In this document: piece by piece, positions 7,954-16,504 of the stretch
Numbering within the stretch: the stretch's first letter is position 1
How the letters are laid out: every line of letters starts with the position of its first letter
Source: Campylobacterales bacterium
Lineage (GTDB): Bacteria > Campylobacterota > Campylobacteria > Campylobacterales > SZUA-545
Length of the DNA: 33,682 nucleotides
NCBI GenBank assembly: GCA_025800305.1
Contig: JAOXRY010000284.1
Span: 1 to 33,682 of the forward strand
Reading direction: 5' to 3'
Notes under the pieces: generated by a model
Database searches by the model: none
Seen by the model: only the letters and a program-made list of their open reading frames with translations
Told to the model about the DNA's origin: nothing
Translations under genes and position numbers: made by a program

Positions 7954-8200
7954 TATAAAGTGGGTTTTTATTATTTTTGCTTCCTATTTAGCTCTTCTAA
8001 CTCTTATAAATATTGGCAAAATAAATTTTTTTGTTTTTTTAAATCATCCACAGTTTGTTCTTAAAGCTATTGGTATTTCTTTTCTTTCCTCTCTAATAGG
8101 ATTTCTTATAAACGGGTACTTTTCAACTGTAATAATACTGTATGGATTAATAGGCTTTATTATATACCTACTTTACTTTTTATTCATAGAAAACTACTAA
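7937..8200 (+). CDS. Small hydrophobic membrane protein (second of a tandem pair)
   Basis: The 87-residue protein has three likely membrane helices (WVFIIFASYLALLTLI, AIGISFLSSLIGFLI, IILYGLIGFIIYLLYFLF). The only plausible start is a TTG inside the end of the preceding gene, so the start is uncertain and translation may depend on coupling. It ends two bases before the convergent def gene, with no visible terminator. Its layout parallels the upstream small protein, suggesting an old tandem duplication. No function can be assigned. Confidence 0.5.
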   Translation: MDSLFSIKWVFIIFASYLALLTLINIGKINFFVFLNHPQFVLKAIGISFLSSLIGFLINGYFSTVIILYGLIGFIIYLLYFLFIENY

Positions 8201-8202
8201 GC

Positions 8203-8718
8203 TTACTTCTTCTTATTAGCTTTCTTCCACTCTTTTTCAAATTTCTTACGTTTAAGCATTGGAAGTCTCTCAACAAAAAGTTTTCCATTAAGATGATCGA
8301 TTTCATGCTGAACGGCAATTGCTAAAAGATCTGTAGCTTCTAAAATTTGGTTTTCACCATTTCTATCTTGATATTGGACAATAACATGTTGGGCTCTTGT
8401 AACATCTTCGTAGGTTTCTGGGACACTGAGACATCCCTCTTGATAAACAATTTCTCCATCCATCTCTGTAATAGTTGGATTAATAAGTTCTAAGACATCT
8501 TCTCTATGTTGAATCTCATCTTCTTCTCTTGGAAGGTTTATAACCAATGCTCTTTTTAAAACACCAACTTGCACAGCAGCTAAACCAATACCGTTGTACT
8601 CAATCATAGTATCGTACATATCATCTAAAAAAGTACCCAGTTCTTTATCGAACTGGGTAACTTCTTCTGATACTTTTTTTAGTAATGGATTTGGATATTT
8701 AACAACTTCTAAAGTCAT
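8203..8718 (-). CDS. def: Peptide deformylase
   Basis: This metalloenzyme removes the formyl group from the initiator methionine of new proteins. All three family motifs are present in the 171 residues: GIGLAAVQVG (motif 1), EGCLSVPE (motif 2, metal-binding cysteine) and QHEIDHLNGKLF (motif 3, HExxH). The length is typical. It is six bases downstream of clpP and the last gene of the tig–clpP–def run, an order conserved in Campylobacterota, which groups protein folding, turnover and N-terminal processing. Confidence 0.97.
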   Translation of the reverse strand: MTLEVVKYPNPLLKKVSEEVTQFDKELGTFLDDMYDTMIEYNGIGLAAVQVGVLKRALVINLPREEDEIQHREDVLELINPTITEMDGEIVYQEGCLSVPETYEDVTRAQHVIVQYQDRNGENQILEATDLLAIAVQHEIDHLNGKLFVERLPMLKRKKFEKEWKKANKKK

Positions 8719-8724
8719 AAAGGT

Positions 8725-9309
8725 CTACTTTGAACTTCTCTCTACAACTTTATCGATAACACCGTACTCCATCGCTTCTTTTGCACTCATGAAAAAGTCT
8801 CTATCTGTATCTTTTTCAATTGTCTTAAAAGTCTTTCCTGTGTTTTTAGAAAGAATCGTATTAAGATCTTTCTTCATTCTATTAATTTCATCAGCTTGAA
8901 TCTGAATATCAGTTGCTTGACCTTGAGCACCACCTAGTGGTTGGTGAAGCATAATTCTTGCATTTGGTAGAGCATATCTTTTTCCTGGTGTACCACACGA
9001 AAGTAAAAATGCTCCCATAGATGCAGCTTGACCAATACAAATTGTTACTACATCTGGTTTGATGTAGTTCATTGTGTCATACATTGCCATACCACTTGTT
9101 ACAACTCCACCTGGAGAGTTGATATAGAAGTAGATATCCTTATTTGGATCTTCTGCTTCTAAAAATAGCAATTGAGCAACAACCGAAGCAGATACTTGGT
9201 CATTAACTTCACCACTTAACATTACAATTCTATCTTTTAAAAGTCTAGAATAGATATCGTAACTTCTCTCCCCTCTTCCTGTTTTTTCAATTACGTAAGG
9301 GACTACCAT
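8725..9309 (-). CDS. clpP: ATP-dependent Clp protease proteolytic subunit
   Basis: ClpP forms the tetradecameric serine protease chamber that degrades proteins fed by Clp ATPases. The 194-residue length is standard. The catalytic serine is in [11 protein letters not shown], the histidine in [11 protein letters not shown] and the aspartate in the [10 protein letters not shown] region. The N-terminus [20 protein letters not shown] is the typical start. It lies two bases downstream of the trigger factor stop and is part of the tig–clpP–def unit. Confidence 0.98.
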   Translation of the reverse strand: MVVPYVIEKTGRGERSYDIYSRLLKDRIVMLSGEVNDQVSASVVAQLLFLEAEDPNKDIYFYINSPGGVVTSGMAMYDTMNYIKPDVVTICIGQAASMGAFLLSCGTPGKRYALPNARIMLHQPLGGAQGQATDIQIQADEINRMKKDLNTILSKNTGKTFKTIEKDTDRDFFMSAKEAMEYGVIDKVVERSSK

Positions 9310-9311
9310 AA

Positions 9312-10691
9312 TTACTTTTCTTCTTCTTTTTTAGTTGTTTTTTTAGCTGGAGCTTTTTTTGCAGCTGGTTTTTTTGCAGGTGCTTTTTTAGGCTTCTCTT
9401 CTGTTTTGTTTTTATCTTCAATTAGTTTTGAAAGAACTTTTTCTTCAATCATACTCATCTTGATAACAGGTATCATACCACTTTGTTGGTACTGTTCCAT
9501 CATCTCTTGTGGGTTCATACCACTTCTTAACGCTTCATAGTAAAGAACCTGTTGAACTTCTTGATCAGCAACTGTAACCTCTTCAGCTTTTGCTAAAGCA
9601 TCGATGATTAAAGTAGTTTTTACTCTTTCCTCAGCCTCTGGTTTTACTAAATCTCTAAGTTCTTTGATTTTATCTTGGCTTTCGCTAAGTTCTTTTAACT
9701 CTTCTTCTTTCATCCCCTGAGCTTTTTGATTAGCTAGGTGGTCAACTTCTTTTTCAACGATTGTTTCTGGAAGATCAAATTTATAAGCTTTTACAAGAGC
9801 TTCTAATAGTTTTGGCTTTAACTCATCTTGATAAAGCTTTTGCTTCTCACCCATAACTAGTTGTTCTTTCATCATCTCTTCAAACTTCTCAACTGAAGCT
9901 TCTGGATCTTGTGGCATCATTTGCTTAGCAACATCCTCGTTGATTTCAACATCTTTTTTCTCTCTAATTTCATTTAGAGTTACACTAAATACAGCATCTT
10001 TTCCTGCTAGATCTGGAGCTTGGTAACCATCTGGAAACTTTACTTCAACGTCTTTTGACTCACCTGGTTTTAGACCAATCATTCCGTCTTCAAAACCTGG
10101 GATAAATTGACCTGAACCAATTTCTAGCTGATAGTCTTTTGCAGCACCACCTTCAAAAGCTACACCATCAACTTTACCTTCAAAATCAAATACTGCAAAA
10201 TCACCTTCTTTTAGTTTTCTTGCTCTAGCAATTTTTGTTGGTTGTGCAGTTTGGTTAGCTGCATTTTGCATAGCTTCTTTAACTGCTTTTGCTGTTACTT
10301 TAATCTCTTTGTGAGTTGGTACATGCTTAGAGTAATCACCTAAATCGATTGCTGGTCTGAAACAAAATTTAATTTCACACTCAACGTTTCCATCTTTTTC
10401 TTCAAATTTAGTAACTGCTGGTTCACCTAATACATCTGTAACATTTAACTCTTTTAAAGCGTCTTGGTAAGCTTTACCAACCATTTCATTTTTTGCATCT
10501 TGCTCTATTTGTTGACCATATCTTTGTTTGATAATTAAGGCAGGAACTTTTCCTTTTCTAAAACCGTCAATCTTTGCAGTTTTAGCGATTTCCTTTGCCA
10601 TTTTGTCTTCGCTTTTTTTGATGTCATCTTTGGAAATTACTGCTTCTGCAACTCCATTAGCTTCATCAATTTTTTTAGCTTTTAATTCCAT
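9312..10691 (-). CDS. tig: Trigger factor with a Lys/Ala-rich tail
   Basis: Trigger factor is a ribosome-bound chaperone with an FKBP-type prolyl isomerase domain. The ribosome-binding domain holds the signature [17 protein letters not shown]. The FKBP domain runs from about [15 protein letters not shown] to SVTLNEI, followed by the long helical chaperone arms. I prefer the ATG at 10689-10691 (protein start MELKAKKI, 459 residues) over the ORF-track start six codons earlier. GAGGAAT lies just before it, and homologues begin at this point. The last 25-30 residues are a [17 protein letters not shown] tail, basic and resembling histone H1-like tails; this is unusual for the family and may add nucleic-acid or ribosome contacts. 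Confidence 0.95.
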   Translation of the reverse strand: MELKAKKIDEANGVAEAVISKDDIKKSEDKMAKEIAKTAKIDGFRKGKVPALIIKQRYGQQIEQDAKNEMVGKAYQDALKELNVTDVLGEPAVTKFEEKDGNVECEIKFCFRPAIDLGDYSKHVPTHKEIKVTAKAVKEAMQNAANQTAQPTKIARARKLKEGDFAVFDFEGKVDGVAFEGGAAKDYQLEIGSGQFIPGFEDGMIGLKPGESKDVEVKFPDGYQAPDLAGKDAVFSVTLNEIREKKDVEINEDVAKQMMPQDPEASVEKFEEMMKEQLVMGEKQKLYQDELKPKLLEALVKAYKFDLPETIVEKEVDHLANQKAQGMKEEELKELSESQDKIKELRDLVKPEAEERVKTTLIIDALAKAEEVTVADQEVQQVLYYEALRSGMNPQEMMEQYQQSGMIPVIKMSMIEEKVLSKLIEDKNKTEEKPKKAPAKKPAAKKAPAKKTTKKEEEK

Positions 10692-10694
10692 GCT

Positions 10695-10701
10695 ATTCCT
10701 C
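10695..10701 (-). promoter_or_regulatory. Ribosome binding site that decides the tig start
   Basis: The minus strand reads GAGGAAT three bases before the internal ATG of tig. With the AGGA core at a spacing of about 5-6 bases, it supports the start at 10691 rather than 10709, which lacks a comparable site. Confidence 0.6.
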
Positions 10702-10775
10702 ATTGTCATTAATTTTTTTAGGATTTTAGCTTACATTTGCTTTAATTGCATATATTAATGTAAAGAGAAGTTTCC

Positions 10776-11348
10776 ATGTCCCATAAAAAATTTGAAGATT
10801 CTGTGAAAAATATTTTAGAACTTGTTGGAGAAGATCCAAACAGAGAAGGACTTGTAAAAACACCTGGGAGAGTAAGAAAAGCTTTTGAGTTTATGTGCAA
10901 AGGCTACAATGAAGATCCTAAAGAAATTTTAAATCAAGCTATGTTTCAAACCACATCTAAAGAGATGGTTGTTGTGAGAAAAGTTGAATTCTATTCAATG
11001 TGTGAACATCATATGCTTCCATTTTTTGGAGAGTGTAGTGTTGCTTATATTCCAAATGAAAAAGTTGTAGGTCTTTCAAAAATCCCAAGAATTATTGAGG
11101 TATTTGCAAGAAGATTACAGATTCAAGAACAGATGACAGAGGAGATAGCAGAAGCAATAATGGATGTTGTTAAACCTAAAGGTGTAGCAGTTGTTACAAC
11201 TGCTAGACATATGTGTATGGAGATGAGAGGTGTTGAGAAACACAACTCTGTAACAACAACTTCAGCACTTAGAGGTCTGTTTCATAAAAATAAAACAAGG
11301 GAAGAGTTTTTTAATATTATAAACTCTCCACTAAATAACAGATTCTAA
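10776..11348 (+). CDS. folE: GTP cyclohydrolase I
   Basis: FolE converts GTP to dihydroneopterin triphosphate, the first step toward folate (and toward queuosine in some bacteria). Zinc ligands are visible in [12 protein letters not shown] and in [10 protein letters not shown]. The substrate-binding segment [19 protein letters not shown] is intact. The 190-residue length is normal. An AGAGAAG ribosome binding site lies just before the ATG. The gene is divergent from tig with a short gap, and its stop overlaps the fliI ATG by one base, a pairing also seen in Campylobacter. Confidence 0.97.
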   Translation: MSHKKFEDSVKNILELVGEDPNREGLVKTPGRVRKAFEFMCKGYNEDPKEILNQAMFQTTSKEMVVVRKVEFYSMCEHHMLPFFGECSVAYIPNEKVVGLSKIPRIIEVFARRLQIQEQMTEEIAEAIMDVVKPKGVAVVTTARHMCMEMRGVEKHNSVTTTSALRGLFHKNKTREEFFNIINSPLNNRF

Positions 11349-12655
11349 TGGGTTTAAAAAAACTAAAAAAAAACATCTGTGTTAAACAGCTCTCACCGCT
11401 TTTTGGAGTAGTAAAAAAAATTAGTCCTACCCATATCACTGGAAGTGGGCTTAATCTTGGAATTGGTGATACTGTTAAGATTGATTCACTCTCTTTAAAA
11501 AAACACACCTATGGGATGGTCACAGAGATTAACCATGATGACTTTATCGTTACCCCTTTTGGCTTTATTGAAGGCTTTAGAAATGGAGATCACATCTTCA
11601 TTATGGACAAAGGCTTAAGAATTCCCGTTGGAGAAAATCTTTTAGGAAGAGTTCTTAACCCTTTTATGGAACCACTAGATGGAGAGGAAGCTCCTGTAAC
11701 ATCAGAACACATTCCAATTATGCAAGCACCTATCGCACCTATGAAAAGAGGAATTATTGATCAAGTCCTCTCGACAGGAGTAAAAAGTATTGATGGACTT
11801 TTAACTTGTGGTTTAGGACAGAAAATGGGGATCTTTGCTGGTTCTGGAGTTGGAAAATCCACGTTGATGGGAATGATAGTTAAAGGCTCCAATGTACCAA
11901 TTAAAGTCATCGCACTAATTGGAGAGAGAGGAAGGGAGATCCCAGAATTTGTTCAGAACAACCTTAATGGAGATCTTACAAATACTGTAATAATTACAGC
12001 AACTAGTGATGATAGTCCTCTTATGAGAAAATATGGTGCTTTTTCTGCAATGGCAGTTGCTGAATACTTCAAAAACCAAGGACGTGATGTTCTTTTTATT
12101 ATGGACTCTGTAACAAGATTTGCCATGGCTCAACGTGAAATAGGACTTTCTCTTGGTGAACCACCAACTACAAAAGGATATCCACCTTCAGTATTCTCAC
12201 TTCTTCCTCAACTAATGGAGAGAGCTGGAAAAGAAGAAGGAAAAGGGACAATTACCGCATTTTTCACCGTGCTAATTGAAGGTGATGATATGAATGATCC
12301 AATAGCTGATCAAGCCAGATCTATACTTGATGGTCACATTGTTCTTAGCCGCGAAATGACAGATTATGGAATCTACCCTCCTGTAAATATTCTCTCTTCT
12401 GCGTCAAGACTTTTTAATGATTTAAATGATGACGAACACAAAATTTCAGCACAAACTTTTAGAAAACTCTATGCCCTTTTAAAAGAGAATGAAGTTCTTA
12501 TTAGAATTGGTGCATATACCTCAGGAACAGATCCTGAATTAGACAGTGCAATTAGCAAAAAAGAGATCTTAGAAACCTTTTTAAAACAAGGAAACTCAGA
12601 CAAACTTGATTTTCCTGATACAAAGGAGTTGCTAAACGCTATCTTCTCCTCTTAG
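11348..12655 (+). CDS. fliI: Flagellum-specific ATPase FliI
   Basis: FliI energises export of flagellar subunits through the flagellar type III secretion apparatus. The 435-residue protein shows Walker A GIFAGSGVGKSTLMG and the Walker B region DVLFIMDSVTRFAMAQRE. The LGEPPTTKGYPPSVFSLLPQL signature distinguishes type III ATPases from F1 subunits. It is translationally coupled to folE (TAATG). No other flagellar secretion gene is nearby, consistent with the scattered flagellar genes of Campylobacterota. Confidence 0.97.
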   Translation: MGLKKLKKNICVKQLSPLFGVVKKISPTHITGSGLNLGIGDTVKIDSLSLKKHTYGMVTEINHDDFIVTPFGFIEGFRNGDHIFIMDKGLRIPVGENLLGRVLNPFMEPLDGEEAPVTSEHIPIMQAPIAPMKRGIIDQVLSTGVKSIDGLLTCGLGQKMGIFAGSGVGKSTLMGMIVKGSNVPIKVIALIGERGREIPEFVQNNLNGDLTNTVIITATSDDSPLMRKYGAFSAMAVAEYFKNQGRDVLFIMDSVTRFAMAQREIGLSLGEPPTTKGYPPSVFSLLPQLMERAGKEEGKGTITAFFTVLIEGDDMNDPIADQARSILDGHIVLSREMTDYGIYPPVNILSSASRLFNDLNDDEHKISAQTFRKLYALLKENEVLIRIGAYTSGTDPELDSAISKKEILETFLKQGNSDKLDFPDTKELLNAIFSS

Positions 12656-12698
12656 TTTAAAATATATGAAAAATTCGTAAGATTGTAGATACTTTATT

Positions 12699-12704
12699 AG
12701 GAGG
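12699..12704 (+). promoter_or_regulatory. Strong Shine-Dalgarno at unusual distance
   Basis: A perfect AGGAGG sits 18 bases before the first in-frame ATG (12723), well beyond the usual 5-9 bases. An in-frame ATA lies at 12711 at ideal spacing. The intervening TAAAATATTTTA stretch is self-complementary and could fold to bring the ATG closer. Confidence 0.45.
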
Positions 12705-12722
12705 TTTTTTATAAAATATTTT

Positions 12723-14138
12723 ATGAAAAAAATAAATAAATACCTAATTACAATTCTTTTTCTACCAACAACAATACTGTTTTCATCGGTAGAGAAAAAA
12801 ACCATAGAAGATATCATTCCAATGACCATGGCAAATATACGAGGTCATCAAGCTCTTTATAATGAGGGTTGGTTTATCATAAGTTCCTCTAAAGATGCCT
12901 TTGAATATGCCCATCAAAAGTCTATTTTAAGTTCAAAAGATGCACTTTTAAAAACCTATAAAAGCGTTGAGACAAACTCTTTACAATACAAAAGTAATAT
13001 GAAGAGTAATCTTCTTTCAACTCAAACAGACACAAAAGAAATCTTTGAAAAAGGGACAGAACACAGTAAAAATATTTTAAGAACAACCCACAGACTAGGC
13101 AAAATACAATATGACTTCGCCAATAGAAACTTTCAAAAAGCATGGGGGAAATTTTCCAAAGGAAATATCTATTATGAAAAAAGAACAGCCAAAGATCTAA
13201 AAGAGTTAAAAGATCTTCCAAATAACTACTACAAAGATATCAAAGATGACTTTTCCAATATCTATAAAATCACAGACTCTGTAAGTTCTGACTTTGGAGA
13301 TGATATTGGTGATTACTGGGCAAGTGGCTTTAAAAAATCACAAGATGAATTTCAAAAAGAGTATGAAGAGTCTGGAAAAAGTTCCAATACACTAGTCGCT
13401 CTTGTTGATATACTTCAAGGATATGGAAAATCAATTTACTATGGGCTTTTCAAACCAACAGCACAAACAGCAGTAGATGCAACAGCCACTACAGCAGTAA
13501 GTGTAGGAAAAGCTATTGTAATTCCAACAAGTGGAGCTATCTCTATTACAGGCAGAACAATTGAGTCTCTAGGATTAACCGTCTACTACACAACTTCACT
13601 GGGAGTAAAAGTTATCTCTCCTACTGTTGAAGCTGGTTTTTTGACAGGTGTCTCTATCCTCTCTTTAGGAACTTCTGCTATTACTTACACTACAGGAGGA
13701 ACTATTGGAGCTGTTAATCAAGTTGCAACAACCGTTGCTTCTCCTGTTATTGCAACAGGTAAAGCAGTTGGAAAAAGTACAGTAGATACAGGAAAATATG
13801 TCTCTTTTATGGCTTATGATAGTGTATCAGGAACATCAAAGGTCATATATAACCAACTAGCTTCTGGTGTAGTATTAGGATACAACGGATTAACTGCTAT
13901 TCCTACCCACTTAGCAATGGGAGTAGTTGATACTGTTGTTTTAGCATATGATGGTCCAAGACTTGTCATTGCAACAGTTAATGGAGAAGTAGATGGTTTC
14001 TCTTCTGCAGGTCTTCCTGCTGGAACGGTTGTAGATCTTCAAAAATTACAAAACGAAAACAACATCAATATTAAAATCATTTCAAAAGATCCCAAGGTTA
14101 TTGAAAATGTTCTTGGTTCTATGAAGAAGGATCTATAA
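12723..14138 (+). CDS. Exported hendecad-repeat protein, smaller partner
   Basis: I do not recognise this 471-residue protein. It has a Sec-type signal sequence (KKINKYLITILFLPTTILF). A polar helical region follows with six 11-residue units at residues 65-130, for example QKSILSSKDAL, LSTQTDTKEIF and EKGTEHSKNIL. A charged linker comes next, then a motif IYYGLFKP near residue 237 and a Gly/Ser/Thr/Val-rich section with few charges and looser 11-residue spacing. The C-terminal domain of about 80 residues contains PAGTVVDLQKLQN. The motif and C-terminal domain recur in the next protein, so the two are paralogues. The genes overlap by one base (TAATG), implying co-translation and probably a joint complex. 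A transcript start downstream of fliI is possible. Confidence 0.75.
   Translation: MKKINKYLITILFLPTTILFSSVEKKTIEDIIPMTMANIRGHQALYNEGWFIISSSKDAFEYAHQKSILSSKDALLKTYKSVETNSLQYKSNMKSNLLSTQTDTKEIFEKGTEHSKNILRTTHRLGKIQYDFANRNFQKAWGKFSKGNIYYEKRTAKDLKELKDLPNNYYKDIKDDFSNIYKITDSVSSDFGDDIGDYWASGFKKSQDEFQKEYEESGKSSNTLVALVDILQGYGKSIYYGLFKPTAQTAVDATATTAVSVGKAIVIPTSGAISITGRTIESLGLTVYYTTSLGVKVISPTVEAGFLTGVSILSLGTSAITYTTGGTIGAVNQVATTVASPVIATGKAVGKSTVDTGKYVSFMAYDSVSGTSKVIYNQLASGVVLGYNGLTAIPTHLAMGVVDTVVLAYDGPRLVIATVNGEVDGFSSAGLPAGTVVDLQKLQNENNINIKIISKDPKVIENVLGSMKKDL
12915..13112 (+). repeat. Hendecad (11-residue) repeat region of the smaller partner
   Basis: Six consecutive 33-base units encode residues 65-130. 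In several units a small residue at position 3 and a small residue plus lysine at positions 7-8 repeat (S-x-x-x-S-K, G-x-x-x-S-K, T-x-x-x-G-K). This matches the phase of the repeat in the neighbouring lipoprotein. Confidence 0.6.
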
Positions 14139-16504
14139 TGAAAAAACTATTTTTAATCATTTCAGCTTTTATACTTACCAGTTGTACTTTTAGTGATCCA
14201 GATCCTTTAAAAAACACAAAAAAACTTGTTAAAGAGGGTCATATCTCTTTATATAAAAATGGTGCATTTAAAGTTCCTAGTACCTCTATCTATCTTATTC
14301 CTCCAGGTCCGGAGCCTCTTGAACTTGCCAAAGAGTTAGCAGGTGTCAAAGCAAAAGAATCTTTTGATGTTGCGATCAAAAAAGCTTATGAAGCTGTATA
14401 TATTATCCCTAAAGGAACACAACTTTCAAAAGAGGTTGCTACAGATATTTTCGGTACTGCTGAATCTATCGGAGATGGAATCACTAATAGATCTAGAACA
14501 ACAGGAAACCTGATTATTGAAAAGTCATTCTTCCATGGAAAGAAATATTTTACTAAATCTTTTGAAAATGGTCTAATAGGAGGAGAAAAAGTCTATCAAA
14601 CAGGAGAAGATATCGAAGAACTTTTCTCTTATGATGAAACATCTGGTGTAAATACAGGAAAAAATCTTATAGCTTCCAGCCCTGAAAGTGGGTTCTATGT
14701 TGCAAAAAAAGGTTACAGACTAGGGAAAGATCTTACATCAACTAGTATAGAGATTGGAAAGGAGTTAGCACGTAGGGGAATAGTCTTAGGAAAAGAGGCG
14801 ATTGAAGAAGGTTTTTACGTAGGTGCTGGAACAATCAAAGCTAGTAATAAATTAGGAATTGAGTTAATTAAAAAAAGTCCAAAAACAGGAAAGAAAATTA
14901 TCGATAAAAGCTTCTCCTCTGCCAATAAGATTATCAACTCCTCTTCAGATGTAGGAAGAAATCTTTTTAACTCTTCTATAAAAACTGCTACAAAAATAAA
15001 TAACTACAGTGAGGAGAAAGGAAAAAATAATGCAATTTATGCAAAAGACTCTTTCATTTTAGGGTATGCAAAACTTCCTAAGACATTAGGAAAAAGAGCA
15101 GATAAAATAAATGAGTACCTTACATTAGATGAGTTTACCCAAGACTATAAAATAGCAGATAAACAAAGAGAAAAAAACTCATTATACTTTACAGAGATTC
15201 TTTCAGACACAGTTGATAACTACTCTAGAAATGTATCATCATCTTTTTCAAAAGCAAAAGAAGAGCTAGGAACATACAAAGAGAGTGGTGTTGCTTTTGC
15301 CTCAATAAAATCTCTTCGATGGGTACTGCAAGGAATCTTTTATGATGGGCTAATCAAACCCATTACAAACCTAACTACAGGTTCTTTAGGGTATATCGCT
15401 GTTAACGGTGTTGTATTTCCTGTTATGGTTGTTACAAATAACGGAATTACTATGTCAAAAATTGCGGTAGGAGTAACATATAATTCTGCCATTGGAGCCT
15501 ATGAAATTGTTGCACCAACAGCAGAGGCATCCCTTGCTGGACTTCTCTCAACTGCCCAATATATAGGAGGGAAAGTAGCCTCTACAGCAGTTATTGGCGC
15601 AGGAACTGTAGGAAGTGCTGGAATTATTGGAGGAGGGACTGTCCTTGGAGCTGGAGCAACTGTTGGACAAGTAGCAGTAGGATCTGGTGTAGCAGCTGGA
15701 GGAACAGCTATTGGAACTGGAATTGTCGCAGGAAAAACTATCGAAGGTGGAGCTAGAGCAGTAGGAGGAACTATTGCTGGTGCTGGTGTCAGTGCTGGAG
15801 GAACAGTTGCTGGTGGAGCTACAGTCGCTGGTGGTGTTATTGCTGGTGGTGGAACAACCGCTGGAAAAGCTATTCTTGGTACAGGTGTGATAGCTGGTAA
15901 CTATGGAGCAAAAGGAGCTATTGAATCTACAGGCTTTGTTCTTGGAAAAGGGGTTAAATACATAGGCGCACCTATTACAACTGCAGGTATAACAATTTCT
16001 CAAGCCTCTTATGGTGTAGTTGCTGGAGGAGTTGGGGTAACTGCTGGAAGTGGAGTTGTTGCCATAGGAGAGATCTCATCCTTAACAACAAAAACAGTTG
16101 GAGGAGTAGCCGCAGGTGGAACATTTGTAGGAGGGACAACAGCCAGTGTTGTTACAGGAACTGGACTTGGTGCTTATCAGCTTTCAAAAGCTGTTGTGGT
16201 TCCAGCTGGATACACTCTTTCTAGTGGAGTTGTCTTAAGTTATGGTACTGTTTCTCATTTATCTGCCCACGCTATCTTAGGTGTATCTGACGCAGCTTAT
16301 CTTGTATTGTCTCTAGAAGGTCCTAAATGGGTTGTTTACGCTGTAACTGGGAACCTAAAAGATGATGATAATATAATCGAAGGTGCTGTTGTAGATCTTG
16401 AAAAGATCCAAAATAGAGGCTCTATTATTAAAAGAGTTGAATTAAATAAAGAACAGATTGAGAAAGTAGTCCAATCAACCTATTCTACAAAGGAAGTTCA
16501 ATAA
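14138..16504 (+). CDS. Hendecad-repeat lipoprotein with Gly-zipper core, larger partner
   Basis: I do not recognise this 788-residue protein. The N-terminus is a lipoprotein signal with lipobox LTSC (Cys16) followed by Thr, compatible with outer-membrane sorting. Residues about 95-299 are charged 11-residue units of the form x-x-[SG]-x-x-x-G-K-x-[IL]-x, for example KKGYRLGKDLT and KKSPKTGKKII. A helical linker and the motif FYDGLIKP (near residue 401) come next. Residues about 471-712 are 22 uncharged units such as GTGIVAGKTIE and GAGVSAGGTVA. The C-terminal domain (EGAVVDLEKIQN) is shared with the upstream protein. The gene overlaps its partner by one base and the convergent kinase gene by 20 bases. 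A surface or envelope structural role is my inference. Confidence 0.78.
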   Translation: MKKLFLIISAFILTSCTFSDPDPLKNTKKLVKEGHISLYKNGAFKVPSTSIYLIPPGPEPLELAKELAGVKAKESFDVAIKKAYEAVYIIPKGTQLSKEVATDIFGTAESIGDGITNRSRTTGNLIIEKSFFHGKKYFTKSFENGLIGGEKVYQTGEDIEELFSYDETSGVNTGKNLIASSPESGFYVAKKGYRLGKDLTSTSIEIGKELARRGIVLGKEAIEEGFYVGAGTIKASNKLGIELIKKSPKTGKKIIDKSFSSANKIINSSSDVGRNLFNSSIKTATKINNYSEEKGKNNAIYAKDSFILGYAKLPKTLGKRADKINEYLTLDEFTQDYKIADKQREKNSLYFTEILSDTVDNYSRNVSSSFSKAKEELGTYKESGVAFASIKSLRWVLQGIFYDGLIKPITNLTTGSLGYIAVNGVVFPVMVVTNNGITMSKIAVGVTYNSAIGAYEIVAPTAEASLAGLLSTAQYIGGKVASTAVIGAGTVGSAGIIGGGTVLGAGATVGQVAVGSGVAAGGTAIGTGIVAGKTIEGGARAVGGTIAGAGVSAGGTVAGGATVAGGVIAGGGTTAGKAILGTGVIAGNYGAKGAIESTGFVLGKGVKYIGAPITTAGITISQASYGVVAGGVGVTAGSGVVAIGEISSLTTKTVGGVAAGGTFVGGTTASVVTGTGLGAYQLSKAVVVPAGYTLSSGVVLSYGTVSHLSAHAILGVSDAAYLVLSLEGPKWVVYAVTGNLKDDDNIIEGAVVDLEKIQNRGSIIKRVELNKEQIEKVVQSTYSTKEVQ
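14420..15034 (+). repeat. Charged hendecad units of the lipoprotein
   Basis: About 18 units of 33 bases encode residues 95-299. They stay in register except for one seven-residue insertion (ELFSYDE, residues 161-167). Position 3 is almost always Ser, Gly or Ala, position 7 is mostly Gly, position 8 often Lys and position 10 mostly Ile or Leu. Confidence 0.75.
15548..16273 (+). repeat. Gly/Ala/Thr/Val-rich hendecad units of the lipoprotein
   Basis: About 22 units of 33 bases encode residues 471-712 without a length change between units. The typical form is G-x-G-x-x-A-G-G-T-[VI]-x, with the position 3 and position 7 small residues in the same relative phase as the charged units. Very few charged residues occur. 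Codons vary between units, so the array is old rather than a fresh expansion. Confidence 0.8.

Noticed and set aside
10692-10709. Upstream ATG of tig used in the ORF track
   Set aside because: The internal ATG at 10691 has a good ribosome binding site and matches where homologues begin, so the first six codons are probably leader.
15548-16003. 151-residue minus-strand ORF rich in Cys and Ser
   Set aside because: It is the antisense shadow of the Gly/Ala/Thr repeat codons of the lipoprotein gene; its composition follows directly from those codons.
15548-16273. Reading the 33-base-period region as a CRISPR array or tandem DNA satellite
   Set aside because: The units vary in sequence, keep an open frame and repeat only at the protein level.
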